Origin: Bathynomus jamesi
Lineage: Eukaryota > Arthropoda > Malacostraca > Isopoda > Cirolanidae
Reading direction: 5' to 3'
Assembly (NCBI GenBank): GCA_023014485.1
Contig: JAJOZX010002572.1
Location: 564,501 to 628,500 of the forward strand
Length of the DNA: 64,000 bases
The notes under the pieces: model-generated
Seen by the model: only the letters and a program-made list of their open reading frames with translations
Database searches by the model: none
What the model was told of the DNA's origin: nothing
Part shown: positions 32,610-42,521 of the stretch, piece after piece
Numbering within the stretch: the stretch's first letter is position 1
How the letters are laid out: each line of letters opens with the position of its first letter
Translations under genes and position numbers: made by a program

Positions 32610-33725
32610 CTGCAAAGTTAGTAGCCTAGTGCTGTCTGTGAATCTGAAGATCCTGGGTTCGAGTCTCGGCTCGGGCTTATGATTTCAGCGATTGGTAAAT
32701 CTCTAGGAGCGCTCCATTTTTCAATATTAAACATACCGTACACTCATAAAACACATACCATTTGAAAGCCCACATTTTTCCGAGTTTAAAAATGTAGTAA
32801 TCCAAAAGTATCAATAGCAAATAAAAAGTAACTAGGTTTAAATATAAAACCCTATACCGATCAATTTTTGATGCGTGATCTTTACGGGGGCTCCGCCCCC
32901 GTACCCCCAAGACCTAAATTATACAAATGATAATGTAATAACATATTCATGTTAGGTTAGTTTAGCGTAACAATTACCAAAAATACCATCTTACAACACA
33001 GACTGAAGATTTATAACTTAGCCAACCTTTATAATGTAATTACGTCACGAGTCAAACAATTAAATCGTTACTTTTTATTTGCTATTGATACTTTTGGATT
33101 ACTACATTTTTAGACTCAGAAAAATGTGAGCTTTCAAATGGTATATGTTTTATGAGTGTATGTTTAATATTGAAAAGATAAAAACGTCCAATGCTTTCTC
33201 TTCATCTAGGGCACATGACGAATCAAGTTCTCAAAGTCAGAAACCACACGAACAGCACGTCATAATTCTATCACAAGCACGACCAAACTGAATCCAATTA
33301 GAAAAAAAAAATAGACAGAACAGAATCTAACCAACTAATTAAGTCGCAGAGTAGCGAAAAAATAGCCCAATCAGGAAAAATATTTTATGAAAAAAAGTAC
33401 ATTAGAGCCAAAACAGGAAATATTCACTATAAAAATGTAACTTGTAATTTTTTCTATAATCTTGCATTTGCTATTGATACTTTTGGATTACTACATTTTT
33501 AGACTCAGAAAAATGTGAGCTTTCAAATGGTATATGTTTTATGAGTGTATGTTTAATATTGAAAAATGGAGCGCTCCTAGAGATTATCCCAGCGATAAAG
33601 CTACTTATTTTGGTCTTCCTTGGTGGAGTACTGGTATGAATTCTGCGAAACGTTCTAGGTTCCCTCTATCATATGATAAAGCAAACCCAATCATTATTAT
33701 AATATAATAATAATAATAATAATAA
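32610..33725 (+). mobile_element. tRNA-derived SINE split by a TIR element
   Basis: The head (32620-32685) has a box A-like gtagcctagtgctg and a box B (gggttcgagtctcgg). The body resumes after the inserted element at 33597 (ttccctctatcatatgataa) and ends in an (AAT/ATT)n tail to about 33725. Joined, the SINE would be about 210 bp. Confidence 0.65.
32694..33589. mobile_element. 896-bp TIR element with 7-8-bp target duplication
   Basis: The ends read ggtaaatctctaggagcgct and, inverted, ggataatctctaggagcgct. The arms match for ~120 bp, including ttcaatattaaacatac and caaaagtatcaatagcaaa. Target copies cagcgat(t/a) lie at 32686-32693 and 33590-33597 in the SINE. A second, direct copy of the right arm lies internally at 33055-33178. 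A G/C hairpin (gggggctccgccccc) lies at 32886-32900. There is no transposase. An 8-bp TSD fits hAT, P or Merlin relatives; the superfamily is unresolved. Confidence 0.8.
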
Positions 33726-34246
33726 CAATAATAATTAGTAGTAGTTGAAGTAAATATGTAGCTTCATGACCACCAATTCTTTGAACTCTGATTCTCCGAA
33801 AGTTGGTCACGTGAGAAATTAATTAATCAACCTAGAACGACCAGCTAATGCAGTGTCGGAAATTTTTGTAGAATTAAGTTATGAATGTGTGTATTTGAAA
33901 CGTTACCAATTCGCCCCTTTCGGCGGTAAATACACTGAGCGGCAGAAAAATCGGCCCACTTTGAATATCTCGAAAAGCAAAAAAGTGGGCAAGCTTCTGT
34001 TTATAAATGTTTTACAATTCGAAAATATAGTCTATGAGGTAACCAAATAACGAGACAAAAGAAACGTCAGCTGCGAACACACTAGCTGTAGCAAATTTTC
34101 GACTTCTTTTAAGAATTCGACAGTCTGACATTCAGTTGCTCTTAGACTGCTAGTGCCACATTTTTCTTCCACAAGTGGGAGTAGGCATTTGCGTTTAGTA
34201 ACAGATAAATTTCTAATTCTTTTGGGTTTCAGAATTGGACATTTAC

Positions 34247-34620
34247 AATGGATTTGAGTGCCGTGAACGTCGCAAGAGTCGTCGCCCTAATTGAAAATGG
34301 TCGGAACCAGTGCTACGTCGCCGATGCGCTAGGAATTCCATGAACAACGGTTCGACGTGTCTACCAACTCTATGTGGAGACAGGAGAGTACACTCGAAGA
34401 CCAGGATCTGGAAGATCGCGCTGCACATCTGCCCGTGACGATCATTTCATCGTCTTGAGTGTTTTGCGAGATCGTCGCTTGACTGCCACAAACGTCCGCA
34501 ATGAGCTGGAAAGGTCTTGAGACGTCAGTGTATCGGAGTGAACCGTTAGGCGACTTATGGAAAGTGGCTTACATGCTAGAACGTCCAGCAATGGGCCCGG
34601 AATTGTTCCCACACCACCGC
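34247..34620 (+). pseudogene. Tc1-like transposase N-terminal half, left arm
   Basis: It starts MDLSAVNVARVVALIENGRN, a helix-turn-helix (YVADALGIP), then TTVRRVYQLYVETGEYTRRP and GSGRSRCTSARDDHFIVLS, typical of the paired-like DNA-binding region and GRPR-type linker of Tc1 transposases. In-frame stops (for example after YVADALGIP) show it is decayed, more than the right arm. Confidence 0.8.
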
Positions 34621-34875
34621 AATGCTCGTCTTGCTTTCGCTTGTGAGCATGTCAATTGGACTATGGTCTAATGGGGACGAGTATTGTGCACGAACTTTCT
34701 CCTGTTCTTCTCCACACTCTTTCCCGTCCATCGGATGTTCGAATATTAAATCTCGATTCGTCCGTGAACAATACTCGTCCCAATTGGACCATAGTCCAAT
34801 TGACTTGCTCACGAGCGAAAGCAAGACGAGCATTGCGGTGGTGTGGGAGCAATTCCGGGCCCATTGATGAACGTT

Positions 34876-35214
34876 CTAGCATGTAAGCCACTTTTCATAA
34901 GTTAGTTTCCTTCTGACGGTTCGCTCCGATACACTGACGTTTCGAGACCTTTCCAGCTCATTGCGGACGTTTGTGGCAGTCAAGCGACGATCTCGCAAAA
35001 CACTCAAGACGATGAAATGATCGTCACGGGCAGATGTGCAGTGCGATCTTCCAGATCCTGGTCTTCGAGTGTACTCTCCTGTCTCCACATAGAGTTGGTA
35101 GACACGGCGAACCGTTGTTCTTGGAATTCCTAGCGCATCGGCGACGTAACGTTGGTTCTGACCATCTTCAATTAGGGCGACGACTCTTGCGACGTTCACG
35201 GCACTCAAATCCAT
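34876..35214 (-). pseudogene. Tc1-like transposase N-terminal half, right arm
   Basis: A 112-codon open frame starts at 35214 (MDLSAVNVARVVALIEDGQN) with RRPGSGRSHCTSARDDHF and VSVSERTVRRKLTYEKWL. It is the inverted partner of 34247-34620 but without the stops. Reading on past the stop gives fragments up to FTDESRF. The second and third catalytic residues are absent, so it could only give a DNA-binding polypeptide. Confidence 0.8.
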
Positions 35215-35358
35215 TGTAAATGTCCAGTTCTGAAACCCAAAATAATTAGAAGTCTATCTGTTACTAAACACAAATGGCTACTCCCACTAGTGGAAGAAAA
35301 AAGTGGCACTAGCAGTCTTAAGAGCAACTGAATGTCAGACTGTCGAATTCTTAAAAGA

Positions 35359-35557
35359 TAATAATAATAATAATAATGATTGGAGTTGTTTAACCTCTTT
35401 GGCAACATCTAAGGTCATATGACGGAGGGGAGCTACAGCTTTACGTGGGATCCGAACCACGGGTCGCTACATAATCTGGACACGGAGGACGGTCTCCCAT
35501 CCAACTATTACCCAGACCCAATTGTCGCTTAACTTCGCTGAACAACGGCAAGCGGTG
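35359..35557 (-). mobile_element. 5S rRNA-derived SINE, copy 3, with precise target duplication
   Basis: The reverse complement starts with a 5S-like head (gttcagcgaagttaagcgac, gttggatgggagaccgtc) and continues with cgtggttcggatcccac. It ends ggttaaacaactccaatc plus (ATT)n at the low-coordinate side. It is flanked by identical 11-bp copies of ttcttaaaaga (35348-35358 and 35558-35568). The uninterrupted site is present in the other arm of the host palindrome near 34098-34125, which proves both the insertion boundaries and the orientation. Confidence 0.92.
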
Positions 35558-35741
35558 TTCTTAAAAGAAGTCGAAAATTAGTTACAGTTAGTGTGTTCGT
35601 AGCTGACGTTGTTTTGTCTCTTTATTTGGTTACCCCATAAACTATATTTTCGAATTTGAAAACTTTTATAAACAGAAGCTTGCCCACTTTTTTGCTTTTC
35701 GCGATATTCCAAGTGGGCCGATTTTTCTGCCGCTCAGTGTA

Positions 35742-36053
35742 GTTAATCAAAATTAAATTAAATTAAAAAAGTTGAAACTACCAATTCGTCCCTGTTGGCG
35801 GTAAATGGTTAATCAAAACAGCTTAAATTTTAAAAGAAATTCAGGATACTTTGGATAGCTAAAAGAAAACTAGGAGCAAGTGTAGTTTACGTCTCCCTGA
35901 CGCAAACGGGGAGACAAATTACACTAGGTCAAAGTTGGGGAACGTAAACTACACTAGGATCTTTAGGAGACATTTTTTAAATGAATCCATCAAATAAAAC
36001 GTTAAAACTAACGAAAATATTACGACTTAACCTAACTAATCGTCATTATATAT

Positions 36054-36087
<34 letters not shown>
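35742..36087. other. Spacer with one isolated minisatellite unit and a MITE arm
   Basis: 35750-35960 includes a small inverted repeat (tagtttacgtctccctgac ... ggggagacaaattac) and one unit ggaacgtaaactacactagg of the array found at 36930. 36001-36045 is the left arm of the gttaggtt MITE. TA tracts follow. Confidence 0.6.
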
Positions 36088-36907
36088 CAGGGTGGGCCGT
36101 AAGTTTCCATACATAGGAAAAATTAAACGTTTGTTTTTATGTTTCAGATACCCTAAGAATATGCGTTTGACGTAAGATCTTGTTTACTGATGAAGCAAAT
36201 TTTTACGTCAATGGAGAGGTTAATCGGCAAAACATACGTTATTGGAGTAATGCTAACCCTAACTGGCTGAGTCCGACGAAGATGTAAGGTGCCGGTAAAG
36301 TGATGGTGTGGGCCGGGATATGGGGTGACAGAATTATTGGACCAATTTTTGTCAGTGGAAATCTTAATGCCGAAAGGTATCTTAACATGTTGCAAGAAGA
36401 GATTTTCCCATCCCTGCTAAACGAGGAAGGTAACTTCCCAGTTTACTTCCAGCAAGATGGAGCTCCACCTCATTATGGTCTTCACGTGCGTCGGTATTTG
36501 GATCAGCAGTTTCCGGATGCTTGGATTGGTCGGCGTGGTCCTGTGGAGTGGCCTCCCAGATCCCCAGATCTCACCCCACTTGATTTCTATCTTTGGGGGC
36601 ACTTGAAGGCCATGGTGTATCAGGAAAAGATACGAGACATAAATCATCTAAAGGAACGTATCACCAACGCCATTACAAGCATAACGTCAACTGTGCTAAT
36701 GCGTGTTCATCAACAGTGGGGAACACGTATTGAAATGTGTTTTTCAAAACAATGGCAACCATGTAGAGCATATTATATAAATAAAAATGGTTGTCCATAA
36801 CAAAATGTTTATTTTTCCTATGTATGGAAACTTACGGCCCACCCTGTATATATATATAAATTGACGATTAGTTACGTTAAGTCGTAATATTTTCGTTAGT
36901 TTTAACG
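36001..36907. mobile_element. gttaggtt-family MITE, copy 2, interrupted
   Basis: The left arm (36001-36045: actaacgaaaatattacgac, ttaacctaactaatcgtca) pairs with the right arm (36862-36907). The centre is replaced by TA repeats and the mariner at 36088-36846. Related to 13785-13987 and 59836-59977. Confidence 0.7.
36088..36846 (+). mobile_element. DD41D mariner-type element lacking its N-terminus
   Basis: 759 bp, TA-flanked, with ends cagggtgggccgtaagtttc and its complement. It starts coding at the first catalytic D ([14 protein letters not shown]). A stop near 36285 separates that from the 166-codon frame 36300-36800. That frame holds FQQDGAPPHYG (second D) and SPDLTPLDFYLWG (third D), with 41 residues between them. 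The helix-turn-helix half is deleted between the 5' TIR and the catalytic domain. Confidence 0.88.
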
Positions 36908-36934
36908 TTTTATTCAATTAGGTATACGCAGACA

Positions 36935-37785
36935 AAGTTAGGGAACGTAAACTACACTAGGGTAATGTAGGGCAACGTAAACTACACTAGGGAATGCAGG
37001 GCAACGTAAACTACACTAGGGTAATGCAGGGCAACGTAAACTACACTAGGGTAATGCAGGGCAACGTAAACTACACTAGGGTAATGCAGGGCAACGTAAA
37101 CTACACTAGGGTAATGCAGGGCAACGTAAACTACACTAGGGTAATGCAGGGCAACGTAAACTACACTAGGGTAATGCAGGGCAACGTAAACTACACTAGG
37201 GTAATGCAGGGCAACGTAAACTACACTAGGGTAATGCAGGGCAACGTAAACTACACTAGGGTAATGCAGGGCAACGTAAACTACACTAGGGTAATGCAGG
37301 GCAACGTAAACTACACTAGGGTAATGTAGGGCAACGTAAACTACACTAGGGTAATGTAGGGCAACGTAAACTACACTAGGGTAATGTAGGGCAACGTAAA
37401 CTACACTAGGGTAATGTAGGGCAACGTAAACTACACTAGGGTAATGTAGGGCAACGTAAACTACACTAGGGTAATGTAGGGCAACGTAAACTACACTAGG
37501 GTAATGTAGGGCAACGTAAACTACACTAGGGTAATGTAGGGCAACGTAAACTACACTAGGGTAATGTAGGGCAACGTAAACTACACTAGGGTAATGTAGG
37601 GCAACGTAAACTACACTAGGGTAATGTAGGGCAACGTAAACTACACTAGGGTAATGTAGGGCAACGTAAACTACACTAGGGTAATGTAGGGCAACGTAAA
37701 CTACACTAGGGTAATGTAGGGCAACGTAAACTACACTAGGGTAATGTAGGGCAACGTAAACTACACTAGGGTAATGTAGGGCATA
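36935..37785. repeat. 30-bp minisatellite, ~28 units
   Basis: The unit is gtaatgtagggcaacgtaaa plus ctacactagg (30 bp), almost invariant. Two unit types occur in blocks: the first units are tag, then about 11 consecutive units from ~37000 to 37310 carry cag, then all remaining units carry tag. Since 30 is divisible by 3, long open frames appear on both strands (10-residue periods such as VALHYPSVVY). These are structural by-products. One stray unit lies at 35939-35960, beyond the interposed MITE/mariner. Confidence 0.95.
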
Positions 37786-38017
37786 ATTATTGCATAATGG
37801 CACGGTGCTCCATCCTGCTGAAAAACTACTGTGTCAAGAATGCCATCTGTAAGAAGTTGAGGTTCGAGGAATTGTTCAAGCATGTCAAGATAATAAACCA
37901 ATTAACTTTTTTTAAATACACAAATTTGCACCAGAAGTACATATCTTTATGCCAGTATAGCATTTTTTAAAAAAACATCTAATGTCACCGAAATAGATAG
38001 TGACTTTTGAGACCCTG
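37786..38017 (-). pseudogene. Mariner-type transposase fragment at the minisatellite edge
   Basis: On the minus strand the terminus cagggtctcaaaagtcacta is followed, after a deletion, by LDMLEQFLEPQLLTDG and VVFQQDGAPCHYAI. There it stops at the first minisatellite unit, so the second-D region is retained and everything after is lost. The terminus resembles the solo end at 22641-22697. Confidence 0.75.
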
Positions 38018-38361
38018 TATATTAGAAATTCTTCTAGATTTCATCTGGAGATTGACTGACTGACTGTAAAGGATTGTAAATAAGGTAATTTGAAGATAAG
38101 GTACTTCAGTAGGTACTCTTAAATGTCGAGTAAGTTATGCTTTCAAAGAGCTACTGTTCATTCGATAAGTTACGGTAATAACGTTACCGTTCCTTGTTGT
38201 GCATGACCACAGGCAGGATATTTATTTTATTATTTGTGGGTGAATTCCTTTATTTTCTGATGTTAAAAAAATGAACTTGAAGGACGCTTGTAAAACACTT
38301 CTTAATACAGTGAAACGCTTTCTCGTTCACGCACATCAGTGGTGCACGTTACCGCGGTGTG

Positions 38362-38399
<38 letters not shown>

Positions 38400-38460
38400 G
38401 CTCCTTTTGACATATTCGCGAAGGCTTCCCACTTTACTGTACTTTGCTCGCGAGCCGCCC
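38018..38460. other. Spacer with TA/CA tract
   Basis: Only a TA/CA microsatellite (38361-38396) is recognisable. Confidence 0.7.
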
Positions 38461-38473
38461 CACCTAAACAATA

Positions 38474-38800
38474 TACGAGGGGCTGGTCAGAAAATAAGTT
38501 TACACGGCATATAATTTCGTAACTAAATGACCTACATTGATTATGTTTGTATCAGGTGAATTCGTTAATCATTGTTGGCAACACTGCACGTCGATTCGGC
38601 TGCCATCTACCGTACATTGGTTATATGAGTCAGTTGAACATGGCGGCTCGACTGGAACAGTTCCTCCATCAGCTCTGCCGACGCAGCTGGTGCAGTACCG
38701 CTGGTGAGCCGGCACCCAAAAAGAGGAATTCCTTTGTTAAAAATGATTATACTAAGCTTCAAGTAAGTATGTCTCGTGCAGCAATCCGATCTTGTTGGTA
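38474..38800 (+). pseudogene. Possible mariner N-terminal fragment
   Basis: It begins with a terminus-like tacgaggggctggtcagaaa. About 160 bp later a frame has MSQLNMAARLEQ, reminiscent of the start of some mariner transposases, but then runs into unrelated sequence. No 3' end was found. Weak assignment. Confidence 0.3.
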
Positions 38801-39180
38801 AAAAAAATATATAATACCTAAATCTCCAAACAGCGCCAATAGTAAGCCACATTTTTTACTAATTAGGTCGAACTTTGTAAACAAGTCGAATTTTCTACTA
38901 TGACTTACTTTTTTGAGGTTAGGTTAGGCTAACTCAGATTAACAAATCAGAGGATGTGTAAAGTTTGAGGAAGCATAAAGGACGACTTATTTGAGTTTTG
39001 TGAGTTAAAATCCTAACGCGGGTGAAATTCAAAAAATAATCATTGCATACGGTAAAAATAATCGAGTGATTAAAAATTTGAAAATATAAAATATATAACC
39101 TGTTTGACCTACTGGGTAAAAAACATTCACGGACTAAAATTAACACAAATGTTCCACAAACTTGAGAATTTATGACATAT
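38801..39180. other. AT-rich spacer
   Basis: No feature seen apart from a short ggttaggttaggct near 38918. Confidence 0.5.
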
Positions 39181-39181
39181 A

Positions 39182-39981
39182 CAGGGTGTCCCATAAGTCC
39201 GGCATCATGGGAGAAATTCATATTTTTCTATTTCTACAAACCATAATTCATATTTTTCTATTTCTACAAACCATAATTCATATTTTTCTTATGCTTGGGA
39301 TGCCAATTTCCCGTCCACCATTCTGTTCAGTGACGAGGCTGTTTTTTATGGAAATGGTGAGGTAAATCGACAGAACACCCGCTACTGGTCTCAAAACAAC
39401 CCTCACTGGTATACCTCTTCAAAAGAACAAGGTGCATCTCGGGTGATGGTATGGTGTGGCATTTGGAAGGATCGCATCATAGGCCCCCTCTTTTTCGATG
39501 AACATGTCACTGGAGGCACTTACCTACGTATGCTCAAGGAAGAAGCATTTCCCAGTGTCTTGAAGGAAATTTCCCAACATGGTTCCAGCAAGACGGCGCT
39601 CCTGCACATTACAGCACCCAAGTAAAGGAATACCTGTACCAACAATTCCCTGGTCATTGGATAGGACGTCGAGGGCCTGTGGAATGGCCAGCTAGAAGCC
39701 CGGATCTCACGCCACTAGACTTTTATCTCTGGGGCCACTTGAAAGCGCTGGTATACGCAGAGAAAATTAGGAGTGTTGAACATTTTCGGCAGCGCATTAT
39801 TGGGGCATGTAACACCATTACTCCTAACATCATTCACCGTGTGCTTGCTGACTGGGTATCACGTCTGAATTTGTGTATTGAAAACAATGGTGGCCATATT
39901 GAGCACGTTCTGTAAATAAAAGCTTTTGTTTTGCCTTTTTTTATTATTTTTCCTATGATGCCGGACTTATGGGACACCCTG
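39182..39981 (+). mobile_element. DD41D mariner-type element, N-terminally deleted
   Basis: 800 bp, flanked by TA, with ends cagggtgtcccataagtccg and its complement. A 30-bp sequence (attcatatttttctatttct plus acaaaccata) is tandemly repeated about 2.6 times just inside the left end. Coding starts with [19 protein letters not shown] (first D) and continues through MVWCGIWKDRIIGPL. A frameshift near 39570 follows, then FQQDGAPAHYST and the frame 39679-39915 with SPDLTPLDFYLWG. There are 41 residues between the second and third D. The DNA-binding half is missing. Confidence 0.88.
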
Positions 39982-40000
39982 TGTATATATATATATATAT

Positions 40001-40042
<42 letters not shown>

Positions 40043-40119
40043 TTGTGTGTGTGTGTATGGTTAAAAGCATGATATTATCATCATAACGTTATCATGATTT
40101 TAACTAATCAGCGTTCATG
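39982..40119. repeat. TA/CA/GT microsatellites
   Basis: TA run, CA run and a GT run (39985-40057), then unremarkable sequence. Confidence 0.9.
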
Positions 40120-40470
40120 GACACGGCTTACTGTCTGTACAGGGATCTTGTCCGCTCCTGTATGGAGTACGCTTCTCCTTTAAGGGGAGCACGCAGTACT
40201 AGGCTTTCGACGCATTTTCATTCCTTTTCTGTCCAACGCAAAAGTTAATCAGTATTTTCATTCTTCCATCTACTCAACCGGTCAATTCTGCAACACTCTT
40301 CTTCAATCCATCTTTACCCCTGTCTGTGACCTTCAATCTTTCAAACGCAGTGTGTCCAGGCATCTCGAAAATCCTGGACCTTAATTTTGGATCTCGTCTT
40401 ACTATATCGGAAGAGGGGGGTTGCGGGCATTCGCCCTTCCCCCTTCTTCCTGCATAAAAATTTTTTTAAA
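40120..40470 (+). pseudogene. 3' end of jockey-like LINE (same family as 60595-63250)
   Basis: It reads YRDLVRSCMEYASPL in the plus strand. After a deletion and frameshifts it continues with a STQPVNSATLFFNPSL-like block, a LSNAVCPGISKILD-like remnant of the SFKR-VSRHL end, and the same 3' UTR (cattcgcccttccccct, cctgcataaaaa) as the copies at 8119 and 60595. 5' truncated and decayed. Confidence 0.7.
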
Positions 40471-41072
40471 ATTATAAACTGAATCCCATTAATTCTGCCT
40501 AAAAAGCTTCCATGCTTTCAACGGCATATTCAGTTTAGAATACTGTAAATACTTTATTGCTATATCAGATATCTAAATTGTACAGAAAAATATTGAAGCA
40601 TATTGCAAAACTTTATGCAACTTTTATTCTTTTTCTGACTATGCGTATGCAGTGATGTGGTTTTATTTTGGTCTTCGCGGCTCCTATCCTATTTTTTTGC
40701 ATAATGTCGTCAATAAATGACTTTCGTGATTTGCATTGTCGAGAGATCTCCAGAAACGTATCTTGTGAAAGTGATGGGTGTTTACTCTCGTAACTATTCA
40801 AACCTACTCTTTATGCTAAAGATTCGTTGAATGGACACTCAGCCTTTGGACAGCCTTCGAAGTTGTCAGTCTAGCGGACAGGTTTATCCATCCCGAGAGA
40901 AATTAACAAAAATAATGTCAATCTTGATGCCAAGACGCCAAAAATCTTTTGGAAATTAATTAATATTATTTATAGTAATGACGTAGAAACTCTTCGTATA
41001 TCACTATATGCGTGAGTATATAGACGCACCGATTAATCCACACGGTAATTTGGGTAACATATGAACAGCACA
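40471..41072. other. Spacer without recognised features
   Basis: A 62-codon minus-strand frame (40801-40613) has no recognisable similarity. The rest is AT-rich. Confidence 0.4.
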
Positions 41073-41073
41073 G

Positions 41074-41114
<41 letters not shown>
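41073..41114. repeat. (CA)n microsatellite
   Basis: About 20 CA units. Confidence 0.95.
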
Positions 41115-41115
<1 letters not shown>

Positions 41116-41470
41116 GTTGGGCTTCCGGCATTTTAAGCCTGTGCGGAAATTTGATTGAGTCAGCGAGCAGGCGCTAGTTCGCTCAGTGACTCTTGACTCT
41201 ACTCCCACAAAGCAGAGTCACCGCTCCACATTTTCTTTTTACAAGGTGGCGATACATCGCGATACATTTTCTGTATCTTGTATCGTATCGCGATACATTT
41301 TTATTTGTATCGTATCGAAAGATACGATACAAATAAGTGTCAGTAACGCGATACTTTGTTGTCACGGACTCAGTCAGTGATCTTTCCCTAGAATGTCTGA
41401 TGAATTGTTTGAGAAGTCACTGTTTGTAAAATTCAATAAAAATTGAAAGTAATTCAGTTGTTTCAAATAT
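41115..41470 (+). pseudogene. hAT remnant with gatac-rich subterminal region
   Basis: 41245-41350 is dense in tatcgcgatac motifs like the termini of the hAT at 46548. It is followed by MSDELFEKSLFVKFN (near 41393), which resembles the end of a hAT dimerisation domain. cagtgttgggc at 41113 may be a terminus. 41770-41880 is another gatac block, probably the opposite end, separated by Penelope-like sequence and microsatellites. Confidence 0.5.
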
Positions 41471-41539
41471 GTCATATATGATTGTGTGTGTGTGTGTGTG
41501 TGTGTATGCAGGAATGTGTAAAATTGACAATATATGTTA

Positions 41540-41725
41540 AAATACCTTTTGTCTCTAATTAACTCTTGTTAGTCTTGTGTTAATCTTTTTGTTTTTCTGT
41601 CCCGTTGTATATATTTTTGGTCATATTGCCTCCACCCTTCATTCCCTGACGAGGTGTACTTCTGAATACACGAAAGGCCTTGGAATAATTTGTCTTTTTC
41701 CCTGTGGGTTTGCATCATATATATA
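41540..41725 (+). mobile_element. Penelope-like 3' terminal fragment
   Basis: It contains ccctgacgaggtgtacttct, gaatacacgaaaggccttgg and aatttgtctttttccctgtg, a pattern I associate with termini of Penelope-like elements. It includes a hammerhead-like core (ctgacga at 41646-41652, a stem of gtgta/tacac, then gaaa at 41672-41675). It ends in a TA tract. No RT is nearby. Confidence 0.55.
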
Positions 41726-41733
41726 TTATACAT

Positions 41734-41775
<42 letters not shown>

Positions 41776-41904
41776 TATCGCATCGCATCGCATCGCGATA
41801 CATATATTATTCATATATCTAGTATTGTAACTAGATACATTTTTGCCAATGTATCGAGTATCGTATCGCGTTACTTTTTTAGGCCCCAATACACCACCCT
41901 GTGT

Positions 41905-41952
<48 letters not shown>

Positions 41953-41955
41953 CCA
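41726..41955. repeat. TA, gatac and CA tracts
   Basis: TA 41735-41773, a gatac-rich block 41774-41880, CA 41909-41950. Confidence 0.9.
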
Positions 41956-42521
41956 ATCCTGATGAAACTAATTCATTATACTGTAATAAACGTCTACAGT
42001 AGGGAGCGAAAAATGGGTCAGTTAAATTTGTAAAAATCTTGGCCTATACATAAATCATTGAAATGTTTATCACATATTTTAGTTTTATGTTAGGGCTAAA
42101 TTTTAAGTCCACTCTTCTACAATTATAGACGTCCATATATTAAAAAATCTTCGTTTTTAGGGAAATTAAAAAATTTATGCTGTTTGTGAACGTTTCTACA
42201 TTGTTACATAGTATTGTATCACACTTTAAAGGCATTTTGCACATATTTACAATTACAATAAACAAACTTTAACTTTGACTGCTTTGATTATGATGATTAT
42301 ATTAGTTTTTAACTTACAGTTGTCATGACGTCATTAACCTCCAACCTCTATGAGTGGCTGCAAAAATAGTCCCCAACCGAGTTGCATGATTATAATAATA
42401 GAATTTTTAAGGGTATAATTAACTGAGAAATTATAAATTAAATACTAATTTTATAAAAATAAATTTTATATGTTGAAATTACATAATAAAACTTGTCTGA
42501 TTTATCCTTTTTAAAAATGTA
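41956..42521. other. AT-rich spacer
   Basis: No frame, TIR or SINE recognised. Confidence 0.5.

Larger units (their letters stand above)
33933..35739. mobile_element. Palindromic Tc1-like element made of two 5' halves
   Basis: The ends are cactgagcggcagaaaaatc and its complement, each next to a TA. The arms pair over about 750 bp around a loop at roughly 34690-34768, and each arm encodes the transposase N-terminal half pointing inward. The loop region read on minus contains FTDESRFNIRT with the first catalytic D. The rest of the catalytic domain is missing. The right arm carries a 5S-derived SINE (35359-35557), which the left arm lacks. Confidence 0.9.

Noticed and set aside
36935..37785. 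CRISPR-like array
   Set aside because: The units are contiguous 30-bp tandem repeats without spacers, and the DNA is eukaryotic.
36982..37803. 273-codon ORF of a perfect decapeptide repeat (VALHYPSVVY), and a 111-codon ORF on the other strand
   Set aside because: Both are produced by a 30-bp tandem array whose period is divisible by 3. There is no start context, no flanking coding sequence, and both strands are open.
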